Positions 11,464 through 20,759 of a stretch of DNA of 64,000 nucleotides are shown here, piece by piece. The stretch covers positions 4,695,001-4,759,000 of the forward strand of contig NZ_CP042582.1 in assembly GCF_008728835.1 (NCBI RefSeq), written 5' to 3'. A model generated the notes under the pieces. That model did no database searches, was not told where the DNA came from, and saw only the letters and a program-made list of their open reading frames with translations. Position 1 is the first letter of the stretch. Each line of letters starts with the position of its first letter. This DNA comes from Hypericibacter adhaerens. GTDB lineage: Bacteria; Pseudomonadota; Alphaproteobacteria; Dongiales; Dongiaceae. Both the position numbers and the translations under genes were made by a program.

Positions 11464-12783
11464 TCAGCCGCCGCCCAGGAGCCGCTGGGGGTCGAGCGAG
11501 ATGTTGCGCCGGACCACGCCCACCGGTCCCAGGGATGACACCTTCTTGCCATCGACCAGGATGTCGAGCCCGCCGGCATTGCCGGTGGCGAGCGTCAGGG
11601 TCGGATCGTTGGGCACCAGATAGCGGTCGCCCGGCCTCAAGACCCGGGTCCAGACCTCCTGGCTGGCGCTGCTGACCTGGACCCAGGCTTCCTGCCGCGC
11701 CACCAGCACCACCCGGGATTCGCCGTTGGTGACGCCGTAATCCTGGCCGCGCGGCAGCGAATCCTCGCCGACCGACGGGGCGGGGGGTGCTGCCGGGGGC
11801 GCCGTGGCGGAAGGCGGGGTCGCGGCCTGCTGCGTCGTGGCCGGGACGGTGGCGGCGGGCGCCGTCGGCGCCACCGGCTGCGGCTGGGTCATGCTGGGCG
11901 CCGGCACCGTGGTGGCGGTGCTCGGGGTCGTGATGGTCGGCGAGGTCGCGGGCGCGGTGTCCAGGGTGGGCGGCGGCTCGACGATCTCCTGATCGTCGCT
12001 GCCCTGGCTCGCCGCCTGCGTCCCATCGGTCGCGGCATCGGCGTCGTCGGGTGCCGGCGGCACCTCATCCTCCTCGGCCGCGCTCGCGTCCGAGGGCGCC
12101 GTGGGCGACAAGGTGATCGCCGCCGCGGCCTGCTCGTCGGCCGCGGTCGCCACGCCCGCCGTGCTTTCGGCATCGGCGGAGGGCGAGGCCGTCGTTGCCG
12201 GCGCCGCCGGGGCGGAAGCCGTCGCGTCGGGAGCCGGCGCCGGCGTCTGGATGGTCGGGTTGTCGTTGCTGGCGACGGTCGAGGGCGCCTCCGCGGGCTT
12301 ACCTTCGCCCAGCAGGTTCTTCAGCTGGGCCGGCACCTCGGGAATGAGGCCCGCGAGGCTGCGCTCGCGATCCGACATGTAGAACCAGGTGCCGTAGCCG
12401 ATGCCGGCGATCAGGATCGCGATCAGCACCAGCGCCCCGCCGGGGATCTTTCCCTCGGCCGGCGTGACCGGGAAGACGAGCTGGGTGCGCCGGCCGAGTT
12501 CCTCCACCTCTTCGCGGAAGCGCCGGACGATGTCGGGCCCGTCGAGCCCCAGGAAATCGGCATAGGAGCGCACGAAGCCCACCGCGTAGGTCGTGCCGGG
12601 CAGGGCGCCGAAATCGCCCTCCTCGATCGCGCGCAGATAGACCGCGCGGATGCGCAGCTGCTGCGCCACGCTCTGGAGGTTGCGTCCCGTGGCCTCGCGG
12701 GCCGTGCGCAGCAAGGTTCCCACGCGGCTGCCGCCGCGGTCGGCGCCCGGGTCGCCTGTGCCTAGATGCGCGTTATCCGCCAT
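11464..12783 (-). CDS. rodZ: RodZ-like cell-shape protein with HTH and DUF4115 domains
   Basis: A bitopic inner-membrane protein of the RodZ type, which links MreB filaments to the cell-wall machinery. The 439-residue protein has a cytoplasmic helix-turn-helix domain (about residues 20-90), a single membrane segment (GALVLIAILIAGIGYGTWFY, about 115-135), a very long Ala/Pro/Thr/Ser-rich periplasmic linker (about 150-345), and a C-terminal DUF4115 beta domain (about 350-430). It lies 134 bases upstream of ispG on the same strand, the usual alphaproteobacterial neighbourhood. The linker has more than 190 low-complexity residues. Confidence 0.85.
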   Translation of the reverse strand: MADNAHLGTGDPGADRGGSRVGTLLRTAREATGRNLQSVAQQLRIRAVYLRAIEEGDFGALPGTTYAVGFVRSYADFLGLDGPDIVRRFREEVEELGRRTQLVFPVTPAEGKIPGGALVLIAILIAGIGYGTWFYMSDRERSLAGLIPEVPAQLKNLLGEGKPAEAPSTVASNDNPTIQTPAPAPDATASAPAAPATTASPSADAESTAGVATAADEQAAAAITLSPTAPSDASAAEEDEVPPAPDDADAATDGTQAASQGSDDQEIVEPPPTLDTAPATSPTITTPSTATTVPAPSMTQPQPVAPTAPAATVPATTQQAATPPSATAPPAAPPAPSVGEDSLPRGQDYGVTNGESRVVLVARQEAWVQVSSASQEVWTRVLRPGDRYLVPNDPTLTLATGNAGGLDILVDGKKVSSLGPVGVVRRNISLDPQRLLGGG

Positions 12784-13009
12784 GTCATCGCTCGACGATA
12801 TCCGGCCGGAAGCGGATCTCCGGCACTCTCAATCATGGCCTCGGGCGCTTTCAGCGCGCCGTGCCGCCGACTTCGGGACCGGTCCGGCTCTTCCGGCCGC
12901 CTCGGGGTCCCGCCCACCACACGATATTGCCTGCAAGGTAGCAAATCCGGCCCCCGAACGCCAACGGCGCCACGGTCGCGGATCGAGGTAAAGGGCGCGT
13001 TAGCGAGGC

Positions 13010-14059
13010 TCAGCGACCGCGGCCGGCCTCGCCGAAGCTGGCCTCCCGCGCGCTCAAGGCTGCGACCGCCTGTCCCACCAGCTCGTCGATGATGACCCGG
13101 GTCGGCTGCTCCTCATTGACCATGCCGACGCTCTGGCCCGCCATGACCGACCCGTTCTCGACATCGCCCTCGATCACGGCCCGGCGCAGCGCGCCCGCCC
13201 AGAAATGCTCGATCTCGAGCTGCGCCGCCTTCTGGTCGAGCTCGCCGCGATCGACCCGGTCGATCACGTTGCGCTGGGCCTCGAGAAAGCGCTTGGTCGC
13301 GGCGTTGGCGAGGGCGCGAACCGGGATCACCGGGAAGCGCGGATCGAGCTGGACCGAGAGGACCGCGTCGCGCGCGGCCGCGCGGATGAAGGCCTGCTTG
13401 AACTTGGGATGCGCGATCGATTCCGTCGCGCAGACGAAGCGCGAGCCGAGCTGCACGCCCGCGGCGCCCATCTCCAGATAGCCCAGGATCGCCTCGCCGC
13501 GGCCGATGCCGCCGGCGACGAAGACCGGCACCTCGCGGATGGCCGGCAGGATCTCCTGCGCCAGCACCGAGGTCGAGACCGGACCGGTATGGCCGCCCGC
13601 TTCCATGCCCTCGATGATGATCGCGTCGGCGCCGCTCTTGACCAGCTTGCGCGCGATCACGAGCGCCGGCGCGAAGCACATGGCCTTGGCCCCGCCCTGG
13701 CGCACGCGCTGGATCGCGGCCCCCGGCGGGATGCCGCCGGCCAGCACCACGTGGCCGACCTTGTGATCGAGGCAGATCTCGATCAGCGCCATCAGCTCGG
13801 GATGCATGGTGATGACGTTGACGCCGAAGGGCCGGTCGGTCTTCTGCTTGGTCGCCGCGATCTCGGCGCTCAGGAGCGCCGGCGACATCGAGCCGGTCGC
13901 GATCACGCCGAAGCCGCCGGCATTGGAGATGGCCGAGACCAGGTTGCGCTCGGAGACCCAGGTCATGGCGCCGCCCATGATGGCATGCCCGCAGCCGAGG
14001 AATTCGCGGCCCCGGCTCCAGAGCCGGTCGAGATGCGCCCGGGCGACGGCCTCGTTCAT
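13010..14059 (-). CDS. Nitronate monooxygenase-like flavoprotein
   Basis: FMN-dependent TIM-barrel protein of the 2-nitropropane dioxygenase/FabK superfamily. The 349-residue protein has the marks of class I nitronate monooxygenases: GGAMTWVSERNLVSAISNAG near the N-terminus, PFGVNVIT, IIEGMEAGGHTGP with His157 at the position of the catalytic base, and FVAGGIGRG for FMN phosphate binding. It lies seven bases downstream of lysC on the same strand. The physiological substrate is not evident; detoxifying nitronates is typical, and a FabK-like enoyl reductase is the main alternative. Confidence 0.8.
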   Translation of the reverse strand: MNEAVARAHLDRLWSRGREFLGCGHAIMGGAMTWVSERNLVSAISNAGGFGVIATGSMSPALLSAEIAATKQKTDRPFGVNVITMHPELMALIEICLDHKVGHVVLAGGIPPGAAIQRVRQGGAKAMCFAPALVIARKLVKSGADAIIIEGMEAGGHTGPVSTSVLAQEILPAIREVPVFVAGGIGRGEAILGYLEMGAAGVQLGSRFVCATESIAHPKFKQAFIRAAARDAVLSVQLDPRFPVIPVRALANAATKRFLEAQRNVIDRVDRGELDQKAAQLEIEHFWAGALRRAVIEGDVENGSVMAGQSVGMVNEEQPTRVIIDELVGQAVAALSAREASFGEAGRGR

Positions 14060-14066
14060 GGTCGGA

Positions 14067-15293
14067 TCAGGCCGCGTCGAGGCCGTAGGCGGTATGGAGC
14101 GCGCGCACAGCGAGCTCGGTATATTCCTCGGCCACCAGCACGCTCACCTTGATCTCGGAGGTCGAGATCACCTGGATGTTGATGCCCTTCTCGGCCAGCG
14201 CCTTGAACATGCGCTGCGCCACGCCGGCATGGCTGCGCATGCCGAGCCCGATGACCGAGACCTTCACCACGTTCGAATCGGCGTCCAGCGCATGGTAGCC
14301 CAGCGCCACGCGGCGATCCTCGAGCACCTTCTTGGTGCGCTCGAGATCGGCCTTGGTCACGGTGAAGGTGAGGTCCGTGAACTGCCCGCTCTCGGAGGTG
14401 TTCTGGACGATCATGTCCACGTTGATGTTGGCGTCCGCCAGCGGCCCGAAGATGGAGGCGGCCACGCCCGGGCGATCGGGCACGCGCATGAGCGTGACTT
14501 TCGCCTCGTCGCGGCTGTAGGCGACGCCGGTTACGACTTCCTGTTCCACGATTTCGTCCTCATCTACGACCAGCGTGCCGGGTTTGTCTTCGAAGCTGGA
14601 AAGCACCTGCAGCCGGACCCGGTGCTTCATCGCCATCTCGACGGAACGGATCTGCAGCACCTTGGCACCCTGCGAGGCGAATTCGAGCATCTCCTCGTAG
14701 GCGATCTTATCGAGCTTGCGCGCCTTCGCAACGATGCGGGGATCGGTCGTGTAGACCCCGTCCACGTCGGTGAAGATGTCGCAACGGTCGGCCTTGAGCG
14801 CGGCGGCCAGCGCCACCGCCGAGGTGTCGGAACCGCCACGGCCCAGAGTCGTCACGCGGTTGTCCGGACCCAGTCCCTGGAACCCCGCCACCACGGCGAC
14901 CTGGCCTTGCGCGAAGCGGCGCTCGAGCTCCTCGGTGTCGATGCGCTCGATACGCGCCTTGCCATGCGCGTCGTCGGTATGGATCGGGATCTGCCAGCCG
15001 AGCCAGGAACGGGCCGAGATGCCGAGCTCCTGAAGCGCCAAGGCCGTCAGGCCGGTGGTCACCTGCTCGCCCGTCGCCACCACCACGTCATATTCGCGGG
15101 CGTCGTGAAGACGCGCGATCTCGCTGGTCCAGGCGACGAGCTGGTTGGTTACGCCCGACATGGCCGACACGACCACCGCAACCTCATGACCGGCATCGAC
15201 CTCGCGCTTCACCCGGCGGGCGACGGACTTGATGCGTTCGACATCGGCCACCGAGGTGCCGCCGAACTTCATGACGATGCGCGATCGAGCCAA
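14067..15293 (-). CDS. lysC: Aspartate kinase
   Basis: Phosphorylates aspartate in the first step of lysine, threonine, methionine and diaminopimelate synthesis. The 408-residue protein has the kinase signature VMKFGGTSVA at the N-terminus, GRGGSDTSAVALAAAL and two C-terminal ACT domains (about residues 265-400) that mediate feedback inhibition. A TTG start is chosen: GAGGGG lies eight bases before it, while the internal ATG at MKFGG has no ribosome-binding site. Divergent from ubiG across about 200 bases. Confidence 0.96.
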   Translation of the reverse strand: MARSRIVMKFGGTSVADVERIKSVARRVKREVDAGHEVAVVVSAMSGVTNQLVAWTSEIARLHDAREYDVVVATGEQVTTGLTALALQELGISARSWLGWQIPIHTDDAHGKARIERIDTEELERRFAQGQVAVVAGFQGLGPDNRVTTLGRGGSDTSAVALAAALKADRCDIFTDVDGVYTTDPRIVAKARKLDKIAYEEMLEFASQGAKVLQIRSVEMAMKHRVRLQVLSSFEDKPGTLVVDEDEIVEQEVVTGVAYSRDEAKVTLMRVPDRPGVAASIFGPLADANINVDMIVQNTSESGQFTDLTFTVTKADLERTKKVLEDRRVALGYHALDADSNVVKVSVIGLGMRSHAGVAQRMFKALAEKGINIQVISTSEIKVSVLVAEEYTELAVRALHTAYGLDAA

Positions 15294-15489
15294 CTGGGAA
15301 TCCCCTCAGAACTGGACGCGGGCGGAAGGCGGAGGGTCCCGCCAGGCTTGCCGCAAGGGTTCGCCGGTTGCCGCGCGCGCGGCGCGTATCCATACTCATT
15401 TGCCCCCGCCGAGGCAAGGGAAAGCGGCCCCTTTCCAGCCCGGCCCAGGATCGCCTTTTCGGCTTGTTTTCCAAGGAGTTTGCGTCGAA

Positions 15490-16308
15490 GTGAGCCTGTC
15501 GCCCATGACCGACCCCGGCGAGTCCCACGGCCCCTCCGGCCCGACCGGAACGCAAGAACCGCCCGCCGTCGGTGCCAGCGTCGATCCCGCCGAGATCGCC
15601 AAGTTCGAGGCGATGGCCGAGGCCTGGTGGGATCCGGCCGGCAAGTTCCGGCCCCTGCACCGCCTCAACCCCATCCGCCTCGCCTATATCCGCGACCAGG
15701 CCTGCCGGCGTTTCGGCCGCGACCCCCAGGCGAGCGACCCGCTGCGGGGGCTCGACCTCCTCGATATCGGCTGCGGCGGCGGTCTCCTATCGGAGCCGGC
15801 CGCGCGCATGGGGGCACGGGTGGTCGGGCTCGATGCCTCGCACCGGAACATCGCCATCGCCAGCCTTCATGCCGAGCGCATGGGGCTCGCCATCGATTAT
15901 CGCTGCCAGACCGCCGAGGCCCTGGCCGAAAGCGGCGAGCGCCGGTTCGACATCGTCCTCAACATGGAGGTGATCGAGCATGTGGCGGATACCGCGGGCT
16001 TCATGGCCGCCGCCCTTTCTCTCCTCAAGCCCGGCGGGCTGATGGTCGTCGCCACGCTCAACCGCACGGCCAAGAGCTACGCGCTGGCGATCCTGGGCGC
16101 CGAGTATCTGCTGCGCTGGCTGCCACGGGGGACCCACGACTGGAATCGATTCCTGCGCCCCTCGGAGCTGACCCGTCTGATCGAGCGGGCCGGCGGCCAT
16201 GTCCTGGCGCTGGAGGGCGTGGCCTATAACCCGTTAACGGACCATTGGAGCTTGTCGCGCGATCTTGGGGTGAACTACATGGCGCTGGCCGAGCCGGCGG
16301 CCGGCTGA
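15490..16308 (+). CDS. ubiG: Ubiquinone biosynthesis O-methyltransferase UbiG
   Basis: SAM-dependent enzyme that carries out both O-methylations in ubiquinone synthesis. The protein contains the UbiG-specific EIAKFEAMAEAWWDPAGKFRPLH and NPIRLAYI segments, motif I LLDIGCGGGLLSEP, NMEVIEHV and a C-terminal DLGVNYM. The GTG start at 15490 (272 residues) follows AAGGAG at 15473-15478; ATG at 15505 (267 residues) is the alternative but has no obvious ribosome-binding site. It is followed after 51 bases by the first of four sulfotransferase-methyltransferase genes on the same strand. Confidence 0.95.
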   Translation: MSLSPMTDPGESHGPSGPTGTQEPPAVGASVDPAEIAKFEAMAEAWWDPAGKFRPLHRLNPIRLAYIRDQACRRFGRDPQASDPLRGLDLLDIGCGGGLLSEPAARMGARVVGLDASHRNIAIASLHAERMGLAIDYRCQTAEALAESGERRFDIVLNMEVIEHVADTAGFMAAALSLLKPGGLMVVATLNRTAKSYALAILGAEYLLRWLPRGTHDWNRFLRPSELTRLIERAGGHVLALEGVAYNPLTDHWSLSRDLGVNYMALAEPAAG

Positions 16309-16359
16309 CGCCGGCGGGATGCGGGCTGGCGGGACGGGCGCCCGCGCGAGGGGGATTGC

Positions 16360-17811
16360 TTGCAGGGTCAGAAGGGAGAAGCAGGGACGGCACGCGCGCC
16401 GATGGGCGTGATGGTGTTCGGCCTCGCGCGCAGCGGCACCACGCTGGTGTCGGACCTGCTGACCATCCCCGGGCGTTCGCTCGTCATCAGCGAGCCCGAG
16501 ATCTTCAAGCAATGGAGCCGCAAGACCACCGCGCGCGTCCATCGTCTGGCGCGCATGGTCGGGCTCGATCTCGACGAGGAGCCGCCGCAGCCGCAGGACT
16601 ATGGCGAGAGCTATCAGCGCTATTTCGAGGAGGTGCTGCGGCCGCAGCTCGACCGGCTCGAGCTGTGGGGCATCAAGAACGTCGATTTCAGCGGCTGGCG
16701 GCCGCTGCTCAAGACCTACCCGCCCCGCCGGCTGATCCTCTGCGTGCGCGACCTGCGCGACACCGTCATCTCCGGCATCGACCGCATCTGCCGCCTGGGC
16801 ATCACCTTCCGCGGCACCGGCAGCGGCAAGCTGCGCGACGAGGCCTGGCTGCTCGCGGGGCTCGCCTTCAGCGTGCGCGAACTCATGGAGCTGCGCAAGC
16901 TGCCGCATCTCCTGGTCCGCTACGAGGACCTGGTCGCCGATCCCGGATTGCGGGAGCGCATCGCCGCCTATGTCGGCCTCGATCGGCTCCAGGAGGAACG
17001 GCTCAATCTCAAGGCCGCCGAGATGCAGCGCGCCTGGGAGGTCGAGAAGCATCAGGGGACCATCGGCACGGCTTCGGTCGGCCGTTTCGCCGCCGAGCCG
17101 CCCGGTCCCGTCCGGTCGCTGGCCGAGCGGCTCTGGCGCCTGCTGCCGGAATATTCCGAGGCCTTCGGCTATGAGCGGCCGCCCGCCGGCGAGAGCCCGC
17201 GCGACCATGATTTCGCGCTCGCGCCGCAGCCCGACCGGCCCGGCCTGAGCTATCTCGACACCGAGGAGTGGGATTGGCGGGGCCCGAAGCAGTTCGAGCC
17301 GAGCTTCGCCCAGCGCCGGGCCCGCATCGCGGTCGCCAAGGCCATTCCGGCGGCCATGCGCGTCCTCGACCTCTGTCCCGGCACGCCGGCGATCGCGAGC
17401 CTTCTTCCCGCCGGCTCGAGCCTGATCCATGGCGACAGCGTCGCCCGCGCGCCGCAGTTCCTGGTCTCGGCCCTGCATCAGGGCGTCCTGCCGCCCGCGG
17501 GCAAGGCGGAGCTGATCGTGATGCTGGGCCTCCTGGAGCATGTGGCCGACCCGGCCGCCCTGCTGGCCAATCTCGCCCGCACGCGGCTGCCGGTGGCCCT
17601 CAGCTATCACACAACCGACGACTGCGCCGGCGTCGACCGACGCCAGCTTGGCTGGGTCAGCCATCTGAGCCGCGCGGAGCTGGGGGCGGCTTTCGCGGCG
17701 GCCGGCTATCGCGTCGAGGCCCACTGGGCCTTCGACGGACGCCAGAGCCTGTTCCGCCTGGTGCCGCGCGGCGCGGGCCCGGCTCCCGCGAAGCGCCCGC
17801 CGGCCCGATGA
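16360..17811 (+). CDS. Sulfotransferase-methyltransferase fusion protein, copy 1
   Basis: First of four tandem paralogues. The 483-residue protein has an N-terminal sulfotransferase-like half: FGLARSGTTLVSDLL resembles the PAPS 5'-phosphosulfate loop, CVRDLRDTVIS the 3'-phosphate region, and RYEDLVADP the segment common in glycan sulfotransferases. A linker with EPPGPVRSLAERLWRLLPEYS and PKQFEPSFAQRRAR leads to a C-terminal half shaped like a class I methyltransferase (about residues 330-470). Motif I there reads LDLCPGTPAIA, so the glycine pattern is eroded. The start is TTG after GAGGGGG. Its stop overlaps the next start by four bases. No membrane segment or signal peptide is visible. Donor and acceptor substrates are unknown. 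Confidence 0.8.
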   Translation: MQGQKGEAGTARAPMGVMVFGLARSGTTLVSDLLTIPGRSLVISEPEIFKQWSRKTTARVHRLARMVGLDLDEEPPQPQDYGESYQRYFEEVLRPQLDRLELWGIKNVDFSGWRPLLKTYPPRRLILCVRDLRDTVISGIDRICRLGITFRGTGSGKLRDEAWLLAGLAFSVRELMELRKLPHLLVRYEDLVADPGLRERIAAYVGLDRLQEERLNLKAAEMQRAWEVEKHQGTIGTASVGRFAAEPPGPVRSLAERLWRLLPEYSEAFGYERPPAGESPRDHDFALAPQPDRPGLSYLDTEEWDWRGPKQFEPSFAQRRARIAVAKAIPAAMRVLDLCPGTPAIASLLPAGSSLIHGDSVARAPQFLVSALHQGVLPPAGKAELIVMLGLLEHVADPAALLANLARTRLPVALSYHTTDDCAGVDRRQLGWVSHLSRAELGAAFAAAGYRVEAHWAFDGRQSLFRLVPRGAGPAPAKRPPAR

Positions 17812-19262
17812 CCGAGCTTCAGGACACGGCCGGCGCGCCTGCCGGGATGGCCGTCGCCATCATGGGGCTGATGCGCACCGGATCGACGCTGGTCACCGAC
17901 ATGCTGAGCCAGCGCGGGCGGAGCCTGATTCTGAGCGAGCCGAACATCCTCGGCATGTGGAGCCCCAACACAGTCGAGCGCATCCACCAGCTCGCCCTCA
18001 ATAACGGCCTCGATCCGGGAGCGGAGCTCCCAAGCCCGGAACGCTGGCCGCGCTACCAGAATTATTTCGAGACGGTGCTGCTGCCCCAGCTCGCGCGCCT
18101 GCCGCTCTGGGGCGTGAAATATGTCGACCTGATCGACTGGCGCGAGACCTTCGAGCGCTACCCGCCGCGCCGGTTGATCCTGACGGTGCGGGATCTGCGC
18201 GACGTGGTGATCTCGGCCATCGACCGCATCGGCCATCTGCGGCTCGCCTTCTATGGCCGCCGCCACATGCGCGACGAGGCCTGGGTGCTGGCCAACATCG
18301 CCTACAACGTGCATGAGCTGATGGCGCTGCGCCAGCGCCCGCATCTCTTGGCGCGCTACGAGGACGTGGTCGTCGACGAGGGCCTGCGCCAGCGCATCGT
18401 CGAATATGCCGGCCTGGAGAGCGCCGCCGGCACGCGCGAGAACCTGGCGGCGGGCGGCTTCTCGCGCCAGTGGGAGCTGAACAAGCATGGCGGTGCCGTT
18501 TCGACCCGGTCGGTCGGACGCTACGCGAGCGAGCCGCCGGGGCCGGTCAAGGCGCTCGCCGAGCGCGCCTGGCGGCTCCTGCCGGAATATTCCGAGGCCT
18601 TCGGCTTCGAGATGCCGCCGCCGGAAAGCTGGATCCGCGGCCACGCGTTCCAGCGCCGGCCCGGCGACGAGGCCAACCCGATCGATTATCCCAAGAGCGA
18701 AAGCGCGCTCTGGGCGGGGCCGACGGAGATCGAGCCCAGCTTCCAGCTTCGCCATGCGCGCCTCGCGCTCGCGGGCCGCCTGCCGGAGGGAGCCGTGGCG
18801 ATCGATTTCGCCTGCGGCACGCCCGCGCTCTCGGTCATGCTGCCCAAGGGCCGGCGTCACATTCCGGTCGACATGGCCCCGCGCGGGCAGGGCTACCGCG
18901 TGGCCCCGCTCCATGAGGGCAAGTTTCCGAAGGTGCCCGGAGCGACGCTGCTGCTGGCCCTCCATGTGCTCGAGTTCCTCGACGCCGACCTCCCGCGCCT
19001 GCTGCGCCGGCTCCGGCTCTATGATCTGCCCGTCATCGCCACCTATCACGCCGCCGACGACACGGAAGGGATCGATCGCGTAGCCTTGGGCTGGGTCAAT
19101 CATCTGAGCCGGAAGGCGCTGGTGGCGGCCTGCCGTCAGGCCGGCTTCTCGGTCAAGGCGCGCTGGCGGGCCGACGGGCCGCAAAGCTTCCTTCACCTCG
19201 AGCCGGTATCCCTGGGCGAGGCGCAGGCGCCGGGGCCGCCGCCATCGGCCCAGGCCGATTGA
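17808..19262 (+). CDS. Sulfotransferase-methyltransferase fusion protein, copy 2
   Basis: Second paralogue, 484 residues. The start ATG overlaps the stop of copy 1 (ATGA), so the two are translationally coupled. The N-terminal half has MGLMRTGSTLVTDML, SEPNILGMWSP, LWGVKYVDLIDW, TVRDLRDVVISAIDR and ARYEDVVVDEG at the same spacing as the other copies. The C-terminal half has motif I as IDFACGTPALS and the shared ending ATYHAADDTEGIDRVALGW then FSVKARWRADGPQSFLHL. Motif I is partly intact. It is likely a cytoplasmic transferase with two catalytic or catalytic-like domains. Confidence 0.8.
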   Translation: MTELQDTAGAPAGMAVAIMGLMRTGSTLVTDMLSQRGRSLILSEPNILGMWSPNTVERIHQLALNNGLDPGAELPSPERWPRYQNYFETVLLPQLARLPLWGVKYVDLIDWRETFERYPPRRLILTVRDLRDVVISAIDRIGHLRLAFYGRRHMRDEAWVLANIAYNVHELMALRQRPHLLARYEDVVVDEGLRQRIVEYAGLESAAGTRENLAAGGFSRQWELNKHGGAVSTRSVGRYASEPPGPVKALAERAWRLLPEYSEAFGFEMPPPESWIRGHAFQRRPGDEANPIDYPKSESALWAGPTEIEPSFQLRHARLALAGRLPEGAVAIDFACGTPALSVMLPKGRRHIPVDMAPRGQGYRVAPLHEGKFPKVPGATLLLALHVLEFLDADLPRLLRRLRLYDLPVIATYHAADDTEGIDRVALGWVNHLSRKALVAACRQAGFSVKARWRADGPQSFLHLEPVSLGEAQAPGPPPSAQAD

Positions 19263-19331
19263 CAGAACGGGGGCGGCTGTCGGAAGAGGTCAGGCCCCAT
19301 GGCAGGGGCCACGAGTCGAGGCTGAAGGGGA

Positions 19332-20759
19332 ATGGCCGAAAAGAAACGCAGCATGGGCGTCGCCGTGATGGGGCCGATGCGCAGCGGAACCACGCTCGTC
19401 GCCGACCTCCTGACCGTGCGCGGACGTTCGCTGGTCTTGAGCGAGCCCAACCTGCTCGGCGCCTGGCATCCGCTCCTGGCGGGCACGATCCATCGCCTCG
19501 TGACCGATTTCGGCATCGAAGCGCCCCCGCCGCCGACCGAGAAGCCGCCTTCCCGAATCTACAGTTATTTCGATCGCGCCATCCTGCCCGAGCTGCAGGG
19601 ACTGGACTTCTGGGGCGTGAAATATGTCGACCTCTATGGCTGGCAGCAGCTGTTCCAGCGCTACCAGCCGCGCAAGCTCGTCCTCTGCGTGCGCGATCTG
19701 CGCGAGGTCGCTGTCTCCTCGATCGAGCTGGCCGAACGCATGAAGCTGGGATTTCCGGGCGGGGATCATATGCGCGACGAGGCCTGGATCCTCACGCGCC
19801 TAGCGCACAGCGTGCATGAGCTCCTGGCCCTGCGCCGCCTGCCGCATTTCGTCCTGCGCTACGAGGATCTGGTGGAGGATCCGAAGGTTCGGGAGCGGCT
19901 GGCCGACTATGTCGGTCTCGACGAGCTCGGCACGGAACGGCTCAACCTGACGATCGAGCGCGACAGCCGGCAATCCTGGGAATCGCGCAAGCATGGCGAA
20001 AGCATCACCAAGAAGGCGTTGGGCCGCTTCGAGCGCGAGCCGCCCGGACCGGTGCGGAACCTGGCGGAGCGGGTCTGGCGGCTGCTCGGCGAATATTCCG
20101 TCGCCTTCGATTACGAGGTGGCCGAGCCCAAGGCCCGGATCCAGGGCCACGATTTCTCCGCCCCCGCACGACCCGGCCGCAATCCCGTTCCCTACGAGAA
20201 GGGCGAGATCTGGAACTGGAAGGGCCCGCGCCAGTTCGAGCCCAGCTTCGCGCGCCGCCGCGCGCGCCACCTGGCCTCCTTCAACATCCCGGCCGGTGCC
20301 GTGGTGCTGGATCTGAGCGGCGGCCTCAGCAGCATGATCACCGAGCTGCCCAAGGGCTCGCGGCTGATCATGGCCGACGTGGTCGAGCGAACCCCGCAGA
20401 CAAAGGCCGCCGACCTGCTGCAGGGCAAGCTGCCCCCCAAGGGATCCGCGACGGTCGTGCTGGCATTGGAGATCCTCGAGCAGGTCGAGCAGCCGGGGCG
20501 ATTCCTCAAGGCCTTGCGCGGCTACAACCTGCCGGTCCTGCTCAGCTACCATGCGACCGACGACACCGCCGATCTCGACCGCGCGGCGCTGGGCTGGCGC
20601 AGCCATCTGAGCCGCGACCAGTTGCTGCGGGGCCTGGCCACGGTTGGCTTCAAGGTCACCGCGAGCTGGGCCTTCGACGGCCGCCAGAGCTTCCTGAAGC
20701 TGCGGCCGATCCCCGTGCCGGCGCGCAAGCCCCGCCTCGAAGCGGAGGACGCGGCATGA
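19332..20759 (+). CDS. Sulfotransferase-methyltransferase fusion protein, copy 3
   Basis: Third paralogue, 475 residues, starting 69 bases after copy 2 behind a good AAGGGGA site. It has MGPMRSGTTLVADLL, SEPNLLGAWHP, FWGVKYVDLYGW, CVRDLREVAVSSIEL and RYEDLVEDP in the sulfotransferase-like half. The methyltransferase-like half has motif I as LDLSGGLSSMI, which lacks the usual GxG, followed by LEILEQVEQPGRFLKALRGY and YHATDDTADLDRAALGW. The stop overlaps the start of copy 4 by four bases. Eroded motif I suggests the second domain may be structural in this copy. Confidence 0.8.
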   Translation: MAEKKRSMGVAVMGPMRSGTTLVADLLTVRGRSLVLSEPNLLGAWHPLLAGTIHRLVTDFGIEAPPPPTEKPPSRIYSYFDRAILPELQGLDFWGVKYVDLYGWQQLFQRYQPRKLVLCVRDLREVAVSSIELAERMKLGFPGGDHMRDEAWILTRLAHSVHELLALRRLPHFVLRYEDLVEDPKVRERLADYVGLDELGTERLNLTIERDSRQSWESRKHGESITKKALGRFEREPPGPVRNLAERVWRLLGEYSVAFDYEVAEPKARIQGHDFSAPARPGRNPVPYEKGEIWNWKGPRQFEPSFARRRARHLASFNIPAGAVVLDLSGGLSSMITELPKGSRLIMADVVERTPQTKAADLLQGKLPPKGSATVVLALEILEQVEQPGRFLKALRGYNLPVLLSYHATDDTADLDRAALGWRSHLSRDQLLRGLATVGFKVTASWAFDGRQSFLKLRPIPVPARKPRLEAEDAA